Of a DNA stretch of 64,000 nt, positions 1-11,230 are shown piece by piece. Under the pieces are notes generated by a model that was not told the DNA's origin, made no database searches, and worked only from the letters and a program-made list of their open reading frames with translations. The stretch spans positions 18,815,501-18,879,500 of the forward strand of contig JAEOAD010000034.1 of NCBI GenBank assembly GCA_036365145.1, given 5' to 3'. How positions within the stretch are numbered: the first letter of the stretch is position 1; every line of letters starts with the position of its first letter. The position numbers and the translations under genes were made by a program. The DNA is from Orientallactaga sibirica. Taxonomy: Eukaryota > Chordata > Mammalia > Rodentia > Dipodidae.

Positions 1-414
1 AACTTTGATTTTACATTTTTTTTTTTTTTTGGTAGAGAATTATGGCTCCAGAGTTAAGCAAATGTGGGCTGGAATCCCTAATCCTGTTGCTTTCTTGCTG
101 TAAAAACAGATCATTTTATTAAATCTGTTGGGGTTTCCAGTTCTTCCCTAGCCTATGAACTCAAAACAACATTACCACCTGCTCATAGAATATTTCCATG
201 GATTAAAAGACAAATGGGCTTATCAAGCTTTAATAAGTATCTTTTTGCCTTTCTCTTTTCCAGATTATGATAGACAAAGAACTATGGGCTGGAAGGAACA
301 TTGAGGCAATCTACCTCCCTCACAATAATCATAGCTATAGCAGGTGATACTTATGGGACCTATACTGGAAATTGGGTGTTCTGTGTATTAATCATCGGAA
401 AGGGCAGGGATAGT

Positions 415-475
415 GAACCTGGAAATGAGGAAACTGAATCTTAGTCAGAGACAGCTACTGGTACAAGCACACAAA
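415..475 (+). repeat. MIR fragment
   Basis: gaaatgaggaaactgaatct and agtcagagacagctactgg match the MIR 3' half (gatgaggaaactgaggc). Short. Confidence 0.4.
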
Positions 476-807
476 ACAATTGATTGATAAACATAGAGTT
501 GAAGTCCCTCTAAAGAACCAGTGCCTGTCCTGTTTTCTTTAAATTGCTTCTCTATACTCTGGTCACTTGGACTCAGCCCTTGAGAATGACTATTTTTGTG
601 TAGTGAGGTTAAGGTTTCCAGGTTTGCCTACTTATACCTGCAAAGCCAGGTCAAGAGTCCCGAGCACCCTGTAAGGCTGGTCCTGCCAGCAGTGCAGCCT
701 TTTGATTCAGGAAAGAAAGGGGCCTTTTACTCTGTGACCCACTTTTGTCTTCCTTCCCTCCATCTGGAAAACTTGCTTTTGCTGGATGGGGAGGCTAAAC
801 AGCTGGG

Positions 808-960
808 ATAGCAGCACAGGCTCTAAAGCAATACTTGCCGGATTCTAGTGCTGGATCTTGCATTCTTATAGCCTCTTGACCTCTAGCAAGGAAGTTACTT
901 ACATCAGTCTGATAAGCGGTATCCTCTCTGCAGGAGGGTGAGCACTAGAACTTTCCTGAT
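808..960 (+). repeat. MIR, decayed
   Basis: gattctagtgctggatcttg and ctctagcaaggaagttactt follow the MIR order of description, exon-like core and gttactta word. Confidence 0.42.
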
Positions 961-1599
961 AGGGTCATTTGGAGAATCACACGAACTAACAATATAAGTC
1001 ATAACTTCTATCTCCCCTGTGGCAGGAAATGATCATCCCATGTGCCTTGTAATTATTATTTTTACCCTCCTTCTTCCCTAGTGTACCCCTGACCTTGGGG
1101 CAGGCATCCCTGACCATATAACTGAACACTAGTCTTTTTCCTTTGGTTCAATGGCTCTTTCCACACACTTTTTTTTCAGCTCACATCCAACCTTGTGCTA
1201 ATGATGTATGTTCCTCCTGGTCCTCCTACCTGAATGCCAGCTACTTAAAGGCCAATCATTAGATGGGTTCATGTCTGAGTCCCTATTATCCCCTATGCTA
1301 GGTTCAAAGGAACTGTACAAAGAATGACAACATTGCTGAAGAAGCAAATTTTAAGTCTGGACCAGAGATAGACTCATGTGAGGAAGAGAAAGGGTTCAAG
1401 GTACCAGAGCAGTACATTCAGGAGTAGAGCTTCTGCCTGAGATGCAAACTCACCAAACCAGGGAGGAAATACACCAGCCACACTTGGACCACAGCTCCTG
1501 GGATTCTGGCAGTGATGGCAGCAGGAACAATGATATCACTTATGCTAACTACTCAGCAACTTGGCAATTGTTTTAAGTATGTTGTCTGTCATGCTTGTG

Positions 1600-1715
1600 A
1601 TAAGTAAAGTAGGTTCAATGTGCCCATTTTCTGATAAGAAAACTGAAGCCCAGAGAGGTAACCATTTGATCCAGGCTGTTTGTTCAGCAAGGAAGAGGTC
1701 AAGGATTCAACATCA
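1600..1715 (+). repeat. MIR
   Basis: atgtgcccattttctgataa, gaaaactgaagcccagagag and gtaaccatttgatccagg are the well-known MIR 3' words. Confidence 0.6.
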
Positions 1716-1962
1716 AAATGCCTTGTTCCCAGGCTGCTTTCCTTGCTAGGCAGTTGCTTGGCTTTTCACCTATTCCAGTTCATGTGAAAAGCTTAGAGGA
1801 CTCAGGGCTTTGGGAAGAGAAGTCAGGTGACAGGGAGGGAGCCGCCTGCTCAGCAACTCCAGGTCTATGCACCCTGATTAAGTGTCCTGTGGTGGTCAGT
1901 TGGAACCAGATGATAGTTGACTTCTGTCCTTCATCTAGTCTAAGATGTTGGTGAGATTTAAA

Positions 1963-1963
<1 letters not shown>

Positions 1964-2008
<45 letters not shown>
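1964..2008. repeat. (CA)n microsatellite
   Basis: A pure CA run of about 45 bases in the intron upstream of exon A; likely polymorphic in length. Confidence 0.97.
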
Positions 2009-2010
<2 letters not shown>

Positions 2011-2794
2011 TGCTCCATCTTTGATCATCCATGACTTTTAGAGAGTTCCATTTAACCTTCTAGACACTGATGTATAGACAATCATGTGTGATGTATAGAC
2101 AATCACTCAGGTGGTGAGTCTTTAAAAATCAGTAGAAAGGTTTCAACCTGGCTGAAAGCCTGGAACAAGGGCCTATGTAGTACCTGGCTGGTGGCTTCTT
2201 AGCAGCCCAGTTTAGCCTATGTGGGCTGCCCACATGGAATAAGCCAATACCAATTAGTTCTACTAGAGCCTTGATTAAGAACTCTAAATGGTTCCACTGC
2301 AACCTTTCACCTCAGGGTTTTTTTTTTTTTTTTCAGAGACATGTTGATGAATAGCAATGAAAGGCCAGCAGTTAAAAGGCAGGTTTACAACTTTGTCTTG
2401 AGTGCATTGTATAGAAGAAAGCTGACATGTCTCGTGGTAGCAGTGTGAAGAAAGAAGAGTCATCAGAGACATGTATTCAAAGTTGCTCAGCTATGAGCAG
2501 GCAATCTTACTGCACTGATAGAGAAAATGAATCCCAAAGGAGGGAAGAAACATGCCCCAAATCACAGGCACATTTGGTTGAGTAGACATATAAACAATTG
2601 CCTTCCCTTCATAGAGCTCCAAATCATATCCTCTTGGTGTTTTCCCTCCCATCAAGATTCCCAGTTTACCAAGTCCACACTCCCTAAATTCTCAAACTTC
2701 TCACTTCTCCCCCATTATCCAACCATGGGAGACATGCTATCTTTAAGGGACAAGACTGAAAATTGACCAGGTTTGGAAGGGTGTTTGGGGATCT

Positions 2795-2875
2795 GTGATG
2801 ATAACTTTACTCATTTTACAGAGGGAAGAATGAGACAGAGACAGATAAAGTGATTTGCAGAGAGACCAGTGCTAT
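2795..2875 (+). repeat. MIR fragment
   Basis: ttactcattttacagaggga and agagacagataaagtgattt fit the MIR 3' half. Confidence 0.42.
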
Positions 2876-3000
2876 AAAATCTAATCTTTGATGATACCAC
2901 TTATGTTCAAAGCTGCTATAATTATCTCATTTCTTTACTAAACACTTTTCCACATAAGTTCCATTTGCCTCAGTTAAGGCAAGGTGTAAAGTACCCCTTG

Positions 3001-3254
3001 GGGGGATGGAGAGATGCATTAGCAGTTAAGGCACTTGCCTGAGAAGCCTAAGGATCCATGTTCGACTCTCCAGATCCCAGGTAAGCCAGATGCACAAATG
3101 TGAGGCAAGCACAAGGTAGCACATGCCCACTAGGTGGCAAAATGTCCAGAATTCAATTGTAGTGGCTGAGGCCCAGATGCTCTAATTCTCTCTCTCTCTC
3201 TCTCTCTCTCTCCAAATCTAAACAAACAAACAAACAAACAAACAAAAAAAAACC
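3001..3254 (+). mobile_element. tRNA-derived SINE, long form
   Basis: The head ggagagatgcattagcagtt and ggcacttgcctg, and a B-box-like ttcgactctcc, mark a tRNA-derived (ID/B4-like) SINE. The body carries the extra segment gtgaggcaagcacaaggtag found only in the long-form copies. It ends in (CT)n and (AAAC)n. Not functional beyond a possible pol III promoter. Confidence 0.8.
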
Positions 3255-4462
3255 TTGGTTTATAACTACAGGGAGGAGTTCAATCCAGTAACTCATTATT
3301 GCATAGGCATTATGAATTCAAGATAACTCTCACATAAAACATATACATTTCAGCCGGGGTAATTGTGACGAACAAGGGTTTGCCTTTACTTAAAGTGGAA
3401 TTGTAAAAGCATCAGGATGATCATTTAAATGCAAGTGGATTAGAGGTTCAGTACTTCTCCCTAGCCCTCATGTCTAGGTCCCAGTAATTACCAAATTAAA
3501 GGCAGAGCTCCTTGTTATTGTCCTTGTGGTTGTGTTTACTGATATGATATTTGTGATGGAGACCTGACTCTGTGACTTTGGGCACATGACAAGTCTGAGC
3601 TTCACTTGCCTTGTTTTACAGTGATTAGTATTTAGTCTCAGTGCTAGTCATGGATGTGGTCTGCAAAGATATATATCAGCCATCTCTCATCATCCTAAGG
3701 AAAAAGCTGGTCCTCAGTAGTGTCATGCCTGCCCTGTCTCCCCCATCTTGTGCCTGATACTGAGCTGTGTTGCATTAGCCCAGAGGTGAAAAGGCATATT
3801 GTGGCCCATTTGTAGTCAGATCAGGAAGCATCCCATGCTCAGTACCCAAAGGGCCCAGGGAGATGTCTTGCCAAACCATGGGAACAAGACAAGTCAATAG
3901 GAAAGTGAGCAGCAGACAGTGTCCCTGGTCTGTAATGATAACTGATGACTGAGTTGGAAGCAAGTGAAAATGGAATCTTAAGAGGAAACGGAGTGGCGGG
4001 GAGCCAGACAGCCAGACATCCAGACAGCGATACAGGCCTGGGAAAAAGACCTTGAATGTATCTACCACTCTCATTGACATAGCAATAGCACCTTACTCAG
4101 AGTATGGAGCTTTGGGGACATAACAACACCCTCTTGCCTATGCCCTGTCCTTTTAGCCATGTCCTTCAGCAGGTGGCATGCAAGTGGTTCTGGAAAGATG
4201 GAGAGTAGTCTTACCTTATTTAAGATAACCCAAATCTACAAATAAACAAAAACTACAATCCTTTTGTCTTTGCAAAGCTATCTTCCATCCTCTGTACCTG
4301 TTCTTTCCTCAGAACTAAGATGCTTTCTCTAACCTGGCCTCGCTAACTGAAGAACCTTAAGAAGAACTCAAGGGAATACAATATTTTTAGCAACTATAAC
4401 AGAAACTCCGGCAAAGACAGGGCTGAGGACTATTCAAGTATGTTGCTTAAAATTTTTAGCAG

Positions 4463-4663
4463 AGGGCTGGAGAGATTGCTCAGTGGTTAAGGTACTTGCC
4501 TGCAAACTCAAATGACTTGGGTACCCAGTACCCAGGTAAAGCCAGCTTGCAAAAGGTGGTGCATGCATCTGGAATTTGTTTTCAGTGGTTGAGGCCGTGG
4601 CATGTCCATTCTCTCTGTCTCTTTCCATCTAACTATCTCTGCTTACAAATAAACAAATAAAAA
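4463..4663 (+). mobile_element. tRNA-derived SINE, short form
   Basis: The head is gggctggagagattgctcag and the body ends gtccattctctctgtctc, with an A-rich tail. Imperfect duplications, aatttttagcaga before and aatttttttgcaga after, look like aged target-site repeats. Confidence 0.75.
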
Positions 4664-5009
4664 GTTAATTTTTTTGCAGATATATGGTATCTACCTAATT
4701 ATACATGAGAAAAAAGGCTCATAGGCAAAGCAACATGACCTACCACCTTCAAGTGCAGATGCAGGAATTGAATCCAAAATAAGATGTTTCCAAGGGCTCA
4801 CTATTTCAACAGTACATTAGCCATTAGTGACTAACAGGAAAACATTGTCCACCTTGAAGTGGCTTAGAAGAGCATTCTGCTATTTAGAAGGATTCTGCTG
4901 TTTTTACCTGAGCATTTATGGAGTGAGAATGCATGTAACATAAAATGAGAATTCAATAAATAGGACTTAGGAGACAGAAAAAGTAAATATTTTAGAGCGA
5001 ACACATCTC

Positions 5010-5125
5010 AACTATAGCTGATGAGACAGAGCGCTAGTAACTTGCATGATGGAAATTCGCTTAATTAAATTCCCTTATGGGAATCACTTTAATGAAGATA
5101 TTAAACCCGTTTTGGCCTGTATTAT
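5010..5125. promoter_or_regulatory. Possible short conserved noncoding element
   Basis: A short unique block around gaaattcgcttaattaaatt and gggaatcactttaatgaag. It contains the palindrome ttaattaa and has no repeat signature. It resembles a conserved element, but it is short and the evidence is weak. Confidence 0.22.
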
Positions 5126-6354
5126 TAACCACATATAAATGTGTGTTTTAATGTGCTTAAGGATACTTCAAATTCATTTTGCTTTTTTATAATACCTGTG
5201 TAAAAATGTAATATTCTCATTATAGGAAACTCAAAAGTGTCAGAGGAATAAAAAGGACAAAACAAAATTGTAGCAAAGACTTCAGTGTGTACCAGAGAAT
5301 GTATACTAACACAGCAGAAAAACAAAACAAACAAAACAAAAACAAAGTGGTTCTTGTGGCCAAGAGCCTGGGTCCTACTTTTGGCTGGCCCAGGAATTTT
5401 ACCAAATCCATACCCTCTGAGCTTTAGCCTCCCCTTCTGAAAAATGAATCCAGCCAGATCCAAACTAAAGGATCTTTAAGGGCCTCTCCTGCTCTGATGT
5501 GAGAGAGCACTTTATTTGAGACATTTCATCAGCACTTAAGTTTACAGTCTGTGCTTTGTTGGCAAACACCCATCATGGATGGAAGTTTCTTTTATTCCTC
5601 AACAAAGCCATCATTCTAAATGAAGTCAGCCTGAATTCATGACAATTATATTTATTATATTCAGTAGTTCATCAATCCATCCATTAATCTAACAAGTGAG
5701 TAACTATCAGTTACTGTACTATTTTCTGTGGTATAATGTATTACAAAATGACCCTACAATCACAACCTTTCAGTTTAATGTGAAAAATAGGCAAATAAAA
5801 AAATATTTCACTATCTTACTTGTTGCGAAATATGTTCCTTATCTTATTTTACATTGCCTGGCTGAATGCTTAGTATCAGGGACTAGGGTGCAGTTCTAAC
5901 AAGAGAATTGAAATGATGGTTCCTGGTAAGGCACTTCTAAGCTAGCACTGCTGGGAGTGAAGGAGCATTGTCCTTTATAGTTACTGTTCTAGCACATGCC
6001 CCAGGAAAGCTATTCTCTGACAGTCTGGTTGTTCTAGGGGTGCAGATGCAGAGTTGTGCAAGATATACACTGACGAAAGGGGTTAGTAACCCTTTGTTCT
6101 AACTGTCAGAGGCTTTTCCTCCTTCAAGAAGGAAATGCTTAGTTGCAAACAGTAGAGAGTTTGCTGAATCAGCAAAGTAGGAAAAAGAAGTCAATAAAAC
6201 CAATAGCCATGGCATTGATGGAGATGTTGCCAAAGACACCCAGCCCACTGCTAAGAGTAATCACAGCTGGGGCTAAAACAAATAGTCCAGAGAGCAGAGG
6301 TTAAGGATTCAGAAAGGCAATGCAAACCACTAAATCTTGATGCTCAGAATTGAT

Positions 6355-6470
6355 AGACATTTAATCCAATGTTCTGTTATACAACTGGGGGAGCTAAGGC
6401 CTAGGGAGGGGGGGAATTGTTTTAGCCCCTAGTGTTAATATGCAGCATAGATCAGAACCCAAGGACCATC
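6355..6470 (+). repeat. MIR, decayed
   Basis: gttatacaactgggggagct, aaggcctagggagggg and tagatcagaacccaagga fit MIR. Confidence 0.45.
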
Positions 6471-6544
6471 TTGAAATTAAAGATAAAGTGGAGGAAACTA
6501 ATACATTGATCATCAACTCTTATCAACCTGAGTTATGGCATTTA

Positions 6545-6715
6545 CTCTTCACTATGTCAGTTTGAACTTATACTTGCTCTGTGAGATAGAGACGTTGCGA
6601 TCATCTTCAGTCTTCCGTGGAGAAGACTGAGGTCAACAAAGGGAAGCAATTTGCCCCAGGATCACACAACTATGCAGAGAGAATGTGGAAACTGAGCCCC
6701 GGTCTGTCTTCCTGT
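6545..6715 (+). repeat. MIR
   Basis: gagaagactgaggtcaacaa, gcaatttgccccaggatcac and acaactatgcagagagaatg are MIR 3' words in order. Confidence 0.55.
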
Positions 6716-8036
6716 TTCCAGCACTGTGGGTTTTCTTTCTACCTACTCAAGGCAGCCTTGTGTGGTCCCCTAGGGTGGCTGTTTTTCATTTGCAAAATAC
6801 ATATTTGTTGAGTAATGAGTGACAGTAATTAATGATCCATCTGAGTCGTGGAAAACTTGTTTAGTAAGCACACATGGAAGAAAGAAAAAATGTTGCAGTG
6901 CCCTTTTGCTGAACAGATTCTCATTGTCATCAATATTCCCCTGGACCAAAAAAAAAAAAAAAAAAAAAAATACTGAGAAGGGAGAATGAATGCTGCCCTT
7001 TCCCAGAGAGAGATAGGAAGCAAAGGAGCTTCCTCTTTGGCCACCGCACTTTGACTTCCTGACTCTTTGCTGGGAGTAACCATTTTACCTTTCCCATTAT
7101 GAATCATGAGTTCTGTGTCTTTTGGCAGATCATAAATCAGTTCTGGGAGTCTCGAGGACAAATCCCAGGACTTTTAATCTTTAATATTAGACATGTTTAA
7201 AGTGGTGAATATTTCATGAAGAAGCTGTTGCATTTTAACACATCATTAGTGAGCCCCACTCCTCCTCCGTTGGTAAATTACTGCCATCCAAATTCAAGAC
7301 TCTCAACCCTTTCCGTCAATTTCTCTTACCTCCACAACCGTCAGTCCATAGGTTGTACATACTTACAGCACACCCACCATCCACTCAGTGGACCACCCCA
7401 GGCCACATAATGGAGATGAGGCTTACAGAGAATGGTGCTGTCTGAAAACAACCCCCAAGGGCTGCAAGGAGAAGAAAGGTAGATTTCTCTATTCATTCTC
7501 TCCTTCTGCCTTTCAGCAAGCTTGTGAATATTTCAGATCCTATCTGTAACCAATTCTTTATGCCAAATTTTCACTACGTTTTCATTTCCCCTAATATTTA
7601 TGAAGGCTGGGCTATTTGACAGTCATTTGCTGGGTTATGACCATACAAAATTAAGACACAGTAGTACATATAGAATGAGTTGGAGGATTGTTTGTTTCAC
7701 TCAGAATGCTTCATATAAGGTCAAATGCATAACATTCATAATTAATTACCCAAATAGGAAAGTTATTTGATAAATATAAACATTATGAAAAGAGTAGTTA
7801 TGGGTAAGTTTCAGAACGTGCCCTATGTAGTGTCTTGTTACTATGATGTTTTGTTGTGTTATAAAGTTGAGAAAAATCCTGATTTGTAAATTGCATACTT
7901 GTAAATAGTATAGGCTTTTTGAGAACAAGCACCTTGACTCACAGCCTCAGCAAATTCTTCAATGTAACAAAGATGACAGGAAGGTTTTGTTTTGTTTTGT
8001 TTTGTTTTTTCCTGAGGCCTGCTTAAAATAAGTTGT

Positions 8037-8335
8037 GGTAATTTGAACATATGCCCTCATTGACTCAGGTGTCAAAATTAAACTTGTAACTTGGATTTCC
8101 AGCCACTTTTTTGGAGGAGGTCACTCTGGGGGTGGATCTGAATTCCATCTCAAAGGTATGCAAAGAGGTTTGAGCTCTAGTGAGTCCCTGGTTGCTGATT
8201 TTGGTGCTTGCTGGCTGTTTTGGTTGTTTCTTTCTGCTTGAATCTATGAAAGAGGGATAACTTCTTTCACCATTGATAGAACTTCCCCTGGATCTGTAAG
8301 CTTGAACATATACTTTTTTACCCATAAACTGTGGA
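8037..8335 (+). mobile_element. MaLR-like LTR (ORR1/MT type), decayed
   Basis: It opens near ggtaatttgaacatatgccc and contains ggtcactctgggggtggatc. It ends with acttcccctggatctgtaag and cttgaacatatac. The same words close the LTR at 33.1 kb. Confidence 0.5.
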
Positions 8336-8469
8336 ACTGTCTACAACATAAGTCTCTCACTGATTCCAGAGCTTGCTGTTTTTGTGAGCCCCAACAATTA
8401 ATTCTCTTAATTAATTCAATTAATTCCCAAAGGACTGGGGCTACAGATTTTCATGACTTTATGGTCTTT

Positions 8470-8572
8470 ATGTGGGGGCTGGGAAATTGAACTCAAGTAG
8501 TCTCTGGACCCCTCAGGGCCTCATGCTTGTATGGGAAGTGCTCTTTCCCACTGAGCCATCTCTTTACCACTC
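8470..8572 (-). mobile_element. tRNA-derived SINE/B4 head fragment (antisense)
   Basis: ggctgggaaattgaactcaa, ctcatgcttgtatgggaagt and cccactgagccatctc form the reverse of a tRNA-like SINE head. Confidence 0.5.
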
Positions 8573-9671
8573 CTATTTTATATTTTAATAGAACCTATTT
8601 TGGGTAAAGCATCTGTGAATGTTCCACAAATATACCTTTGAGGGGAAAAATAACTAATTGAATCAAAAACAGTTTCCCACACTAAGAAATACACAGTGAA
8701 GCAGAAATGATTAATATCCAGAGGCAAGCAGAGAGATATTCTGAAAACCCCTGTAGAATTTTGAACTCGGAAGACATATAGGAAAAGAAGATTTAAGCTG
8801 CTCAGCTGAAATGCACTTGACCAACAGGAGGAGAATATACTTATAGCTCGTGAGCACTTCTGCAACATGGACAGGAAAGAAAAAATAAGGATTCATTTTA
8901 TGAATCGGTGGATGAAAGTAAGTAAGAAAAGAGAATGGAAGAGAAAGATAACAAGAGGGGAGAGAAAAAAGTGATTGAAAAAAAACAGGTGGCAGGGGAA
9001 AGGAAAACATAATTAAAATGGCTGCCTGGGGAGAAGAGAGTCATTGTCCTCCATGGTGAACCACTGATAAAAGATGAAAAGAAGAAGAAGGATTGGACTT
9101 GGGCTGAGGAGATAAAGGAGATTAATGAGGGGCATACATGATCAAAATTCAATATATATGTGTGAAAATTAAATTGAAAAAGAATGACAGACAAGAGGCA
9201 AAAACACTATTTCCAAAGGGGAAATCAAAGTTCTTGAAAGATGTGACATATGACTTAAGGTTTGTGTCTGAGTAAGACTTGCTTATCCCTTTGGAGAGAA
9301 TTCAATGTTCTGCTAATGCTTTACATCTTATCATTTATTTTACTTTATGATTTTGAAAATAGGCCTCCTATTACTAGTAACTTGATATTGCTTATTTTCC
9401 TCATCAAGTTGTGGGATCCTTCAGTCACTGTGTAATATTCTGTCATCTCTGGTTCTTGGGTATTGGCTTACAAATTTGGTAATTTGTAGCCAAGATTTAT
9501 TGGATGAATGTATGAGTGGATAAAGAAATGATTTAACATATACATAAGCTCTGTGTTACCCACAGTAGGCAAACACCCAGTTCTCTTTCTATTTCAGAAA
9601 AGAAAGACCACCAGGGAATAGCTTATGTGTACAGACGGTACCTCACTAGACCCTTTTCTCTTTGCTTACAG

Positions 9672-9756
9672 GAGAGTGCAGCTGTCATGAAGGTTATGCC
9701 CCTGATCCTGTTCACAGACACCTGTGTGTACGCAGTGACTGGGGACAGAGTGAAGG
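9672..9756 (+). CDS. ASTN2: ASTN2 internal exon A (end of an EGF-like domain)
   Basis: Seen: an acceptor with a pyrimidine tract ending cttacag at 9671 and a strong donor gtgagt at 9757. Read with two leading bases that finish a codon, the exon gives [17 protein letters not shown], then [10 protein letters not shown], then GG, which is completed by the A of the next exon (Gly). The C-x-C followed 13 residues later by C is the Cys4-Cys5-Cys6 end of an EGF-like domain. Known: astrotactin-2 is a vertebrate neuronal membrane protein with EGF-like, MACPF/perforin-like and fibronectin III domains. It partners ASTN1 during glia-guided neuronal migration and acts in protein trafficking. I recognise the peptide from the family by memory, not by a search. 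Oddity: another frame through this exon is also open (it starts MKVMPL) but does not join to the next exon. The exon carrying the first three cysteines is not in the window. Confidence 0.9.
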
Positions 9757-10214
9757 GTGAGTGGCCCAGACATCAGGGTTGGGAGTGGAGAACCCATCTA
9801 CAAAGAGGATTTTTTTTCTGTGCAAAACCCAGTGGGAAGTGAAGTCTATTTCTCCACTGTATAACATTTCAATTTTAGAGGTACATGATTGATGGCTGTC
9901 CTAGAGAGCAAACCATGATACTTAAGTATCATATCCAAACATGAAGTAGTCAATAAAACAGACTGTGGAGAAATTGGATTTTAGACATAAACTCAAAAAT
10001 GGATAAATGAACTTAATGAAAGTTCTGAATCCTTCTGTAAAATGGAGATATTGTTTTATAATGTAAAATGTCATGCCTAATAACTGCTTCTGTGAAACTT
10101 AATTGTTTGTAGAACTACTCTCAAATAGTGCTCAGATGTGCTGCCCCCAGATGTGCTTCTGATTAATGCTATCTCCTCCCCCCCTTTTTTTCTCTTCCTT
10201 TGTTCTTTCCACAG
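9757..10214 (+). other. ASTN2: ASTN2 intron between exons A and B
   Basis: A 458-bp intron with a GT start (gtgagt) and an AG end. The last 50 bases form a strong polypyrimidine tract (ctcctccccccctttttttc followed by more pyrimidine). No repeat of note is visible. Short introns are unusual within a gene known for introns of tens to hundreds of kilobases. Confidence 0.85.
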
Positions 10215-10289
10215 ACCTTGGCCTTACACAACACTTGAGAGGGGCTATGATTTGGTGACAGGAGAACAAGCCCCTGAAAAGATTCTCAG
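10215..10289 (+). CDS. ASTN2: ASTN2 internal exon B (linker after the EGF-like domain)
   Basis: Seen: a long pyrimidine tract and acceptor ending ttctttccacag at 10214, and a donor gttagt at 10290. The exon is 75 bp: one base completing Gly with exon A, 24 full codons, and AG left over for exon C. The peptide is PWPYTTLERGYDLVTG, then EQAPEKIL, then R from the split codon. It follows exon A across a short 458-bp intron. No cysteine is present, which fits a spacer between the EGF-like domain and the downstream conserved region. Inference: it is the extracellular or luminal linker of astrotactin-2. The frame agrees with both neighbours and no other frame of the exon does. The paralogue ASTN1 is the alternative, but the following exon matches ASTN2 better as I remember the two. 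Confidence 0.9.
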
Positions 10290-11092
10290 GTTAGTTGACT
10301 GTCTTATTGGGGTATGTTATGGGGAATGGAGAAAAATCAAAAAAAGAAAGTGTGAAAAAAAAAAAAGAAAAAAGAAAGTGTGTTGATCATCCTGAAAATA
10401 TTAATGCTGTGCTACTCTGAGCCATACTGCGTACAAAAGAACTCTCATTGGCACTAATGCACCATCATGACCCAGGTTGCTATGGGAATACTGTTCCCAT
10501 TCGACTAGTTTCTAGACTTAAAGAATCAGGTGCTTGAACTGGAGGAGACATTACAGTTTATCTAGTTGAGTAGCTTAAAAATATTCTATAACAACAGAAT
10601 CTCTTTTTACTACTTCCACAAAATCTTGTGTAAAACTTCAATATTTAAACAGATAAATATTAAGCACATTAAGTGGCATATCTGAGATATGCTATTCAGC
10701 TATTCGTCTGAATTGATTTGGAGTCTGTGCTCTGAACCTCTGTGTCAGACTATTCTTGCTTATTTGGCAGTCATTTACGGGATTCCCACTGGGCATTAGG
10801 ACTGTGGGGGATGCAGTACTGAAATAGCCCTGTTTTCAGAGTCTACCAGTCAAGAACAAAAAAAAAAAAACTAATAATGCAAAGCAACACATGGGCTAAA
10901 TGATGACTATACTTGAGAAATAGCAATTCACATCTGGGAAAATCTGGCTGAAGTTGTGCCTTGGGGAATGTTGGGGACTTGGCTGGGTAGGAAAGTAAAA
11001 AAATGTCCTAGAGGGAAGGGAGGAGGGTACCCCTCGTTCTGTTTGCTGTGTGCTTCCCGGGGAGTTCCCCAATGTAAACTCTTACATTACAG
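10290..11092 (+). other. ASTN2: ASTN2 intron between exons B and C
   Basis: An 803-bp intron with gttagt at its start and cttacattacag at its end. The middle (about 10735-10925) resembles a decayed MIR/L2-type copy with a poly(A) run of 13 at about 10859-10871. Near the start is a purine-rich stretch of a and g (10330-10380). No exon is seen inside. Confidence 0.8.
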
Positions 11093-11230
11093 GTCTACTT
11101 TCAGCTTGGGCCAAGGCCTCTGGCTTCCGGTCAGCAAAAGCTTTGTGGTTCCACCCGTGGAGCTGTCCATCAACCCCCTGGCCAGTTGCAAGACCGATGT
11201 GCTTGTTACCGAAGACCCTGCAGATGTCAG
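11093..11230 (+). CDS. ASTN2: ASTN2 internal exon C (conserved SCKTD segment)
   Basis: Seen: an acceptor ending cttacattacag at 11092 and a donor gtaggg at 11231. The exon is 138 bp: one base completing Arg (AG|G), 45 codons, and AG left for the next exon. The peptide runs [45 protein letters not shown] and then probably Arg. I recognise [21 protein letters not shown] as characteristic of astrotactin-2. The segment lies upstream of the EGF-2/EGF-3 and MACPF ectodomain. A second AG at 11103-11104 could serve as an alternative acceptor that keeps the frame and drops four residues. I favour 11093 because its phase is the natural continuation of EKIL-R. The next coding exon (expected to begin EEAMLSTYFET by memory of the family) was not found in the remaining 53 kb, so the following intron extends past the window. 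Confidence 0.93.

Larger units (their letters stand above)
1..9671 (+). other. ASTN2: ASTN2 intron upstream of exon A (partial)
   Basis: This stretch has no supportable exon. It holds MIR relics near 0.4, 0.8, 1.6, 2.8, 6.4 and 6.6 kb, a (CA)n run at 1964-2008, tRNA-derived SINEs at 3.0 and 4.5 kb, an LTR fragment at 8.0-8.3 kb, a SINE fragment at 8.5 kb and an A23 run near 6948-6970. The stretches 3260-4440, 5140-6350, 6740-8030 and 8575-9650 look like ordinary unique or heavily decayed intron. I can assign nothing in them beyond scattered poly(A) and polypyrimidine runs. Open frames here are short, lack domain signals and have no splice context. Confidence 0.8.

Noticed and set aside
9627..9842. 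Open frame through exon A starting MYRRYLT and including [13 protein letters not shown]
   Set aside because: It is the wrong phase. It runs through the acceptor and donor of exon A and meets a stop if spliced to exon B. The frame two bases on gives an EGF-like cysteine pattern and joins cleanly.
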